In this document: one piece after another, positions 5,554 to 6,135 of the stretch
How the letters are laid out: each line of letters begins with the position of its first letter
Numbering within the stretch: position 1 is the first letter of the stretch
Source of the DNA: Bordetella parapertussis
GTDB lineage: Bacteria; Pseudomonadota; Gammaproteobacteria; Burkholderiales; Burkholderiaceae_C
Assembly: GCA_945899335.1 (NCBI GenBank)
Contig: CAMDIP010000087.1
Span: forward strand, 1-6,135
Direction: 5' to 3'
DNA: 6,135 bases
Program-made: the position numbers and the translations under genes
Notes under the pieces: model-generated
Databases searched by the model: none
Seen by the model: the letters and a program-made list of their open reading frames with translations, nothing else
What the model was told of the DNA's origin: nothing

Positions 5554-6135
5554 ATGAAACCTCACTACAAGCACTGGCCTGCTCGCGTTCCCCACCACAT
5601 CACGCCACCTGACACCACCCTCTGGGATAACTTAGCCTTCAGCGCAAAGCGTTTCCCCCACAAAACCGCGCTGCAATTTTTGGGTAGCGCCCTCAGCTAC
5701 CAACAACTCACCCACCAAGCCGAGCGCATCGCTGCTTGGTTGCACGACAAAGGCATTCAAAAAGGCGACCGCGTCTTGCTGGACATGCAAAACTGCCCCC
5801 AATTGGTGGCGGCGCACTTTGGCATCTTGCGGGCCAATGCGGTGGTGGTGCCCGTCAACCCCATGAACCGCGCCAAAGAGTTGGAGCACTACATCATGGA
5901 CGCCCAAGCCCGCATTGCCATCACTACGGCCGATGTGGCCGCCGATATGGCCGCTGCCAGCGATGCGTTGCCCGAAGGCGAAGGTTTGCATCATTTACTT
6001 GTAACGCACTACAGCGATGCGTTTGACCCCTCGCTTCAAACCCAAGAGGCTTGGCCTGCGGGTTGGCAAGCTTGGCTGACACGACGTACTGAACTGCCCC
6101 TTTTCAAAGGCGGCCATTCGCATGACTGGACTCAG
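5554..6135 (+). CDS. Long-chain fatty-acyl-CoA ligase, AMP-binding family (N-terminal part, cut by window edge)
   Basis: The frame is open from the ATG at 5554 to the last base, giving 194 residues of a protein whose family usually has 500-570. Such enzymes activate a carboxylic acid with ATP and join it to CoA through an acyl-adenylate. Visible family features are LWDNLAFSAKRFPHKTAL (23-40), the SYQQL strand-helix (48-52), GDRVLLDMQNCPQ (71-83) and the well-conserved GILRANAVVVPVNPMN (90-105). The ATP-binding loop (TSGTTGxPKG type) and the adenylation motifs lie beyond the edge, so activity cannot be checked. The start MKPHYKHWPA resembles Burkholderiales long-chain acyl-CoA ligases. A GTG two codons upstream (5548) is an alternative, and the ribosome binding site is weak (AGG at 5541-5543). 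It lies 66 bp after the regulator and could share its transcript. Chain-length or aromatic-acid preference cannot be told. Confidence 0.88.
   Translation, partial: MKPHYKHWPARVPHHITPPDTTLWDNLAFSAKRFPHKTALQFLGSALSYQQLTHQAERIAAWLHDKGIQKGDRVLLDMQNCPQLVAAHFGILRANAVVVPVNPMNRAKELEHYIMDAQARIAITTADVAADMAAASDALPEGEGLHHLLVTHYSDAFDPSLQTQEAWPAGWQAWLTRRTELPLFKGGHSHDWTQ

Noticed and set aside
5632..5994. 120-codon minus-strand frame opposite the acyl-CoA ligase
   Set aside because: The plus-strand frame carries clear AMP-binding family segments; the opposite frame is rich in His, Gly and Val with no recognised domain.
1..6135. Mobile element, CRISPR array, tRNA or toxin-antitoxin pair
   Set aside because: I saw no transposase or integrase motifs, no regularly spaced repeats, no tRNA-like fold and no paired small genes. 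The excisionase-like HTH at 4849 is fused to a receiver and is not evidence of a phage.

Overview
The window looks like an ordinary chromosomal stretch from a betaproteobacterium, most likely Burkholderiales and near the Comamonadaceae. The evidence is moderate-to-high GC coding DNA with AT-rich spacers, an RhlE-type helicase with the Gly/Arg/Pro-rich tail common in that group, and an acyl-CoA ligase whose opening (MKPHYKHWPA) resembles Burkholderiales ligases. This placement comes from recalled family features, not a search. I see no mobile elements, tRNA or rRNA genes, or CRISPR arrays.

Layout. A complete D-2-hydroxyacid dehydrogenase gene (6-944, +) ends 16 bp from the end of a convergent DEAD-box RNA helicase gene of the RhlE type (961-2760, -). 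A 14-bp palindrome covers the junction. The helicase gene is divergent from ettA (3075-4739, +), the energy-sensing ABC-F translation factor. The 314-bp spacer between their starts holds several short repeats and must carry both leaders. After ettA comes a 109-bp AT-rich spacer with overlapping inverted repeats, then a 212-residue regulator (4849-5487, +). This regulator has a MerR/excisionase-like helix-turn-helix at its N-terminus and a CheY-like receiver at its C-terminus, the reverse of the usual response-regulator order. After a 66-bp gap, a fatty-acyl-CoA ligase gene of the AMP-binding family (5554 onward, +) runs off the right edge before its ATP-binding loop.

How the genes relate. RhlE and EttA both act on the ribosome or on RNA, so their divergent pairing may allow co-regulation; that is inference. 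The dehydrogenase and ligase are metabolic genes with no evident link to the middle of the window. The most notable item is the orphan HTH-receiver regulator: no histidine kinase lies next to it, and its upstream spacer could hold an autoregulatory site or a folding leader. I do not see a clearly new multi-gene system here.
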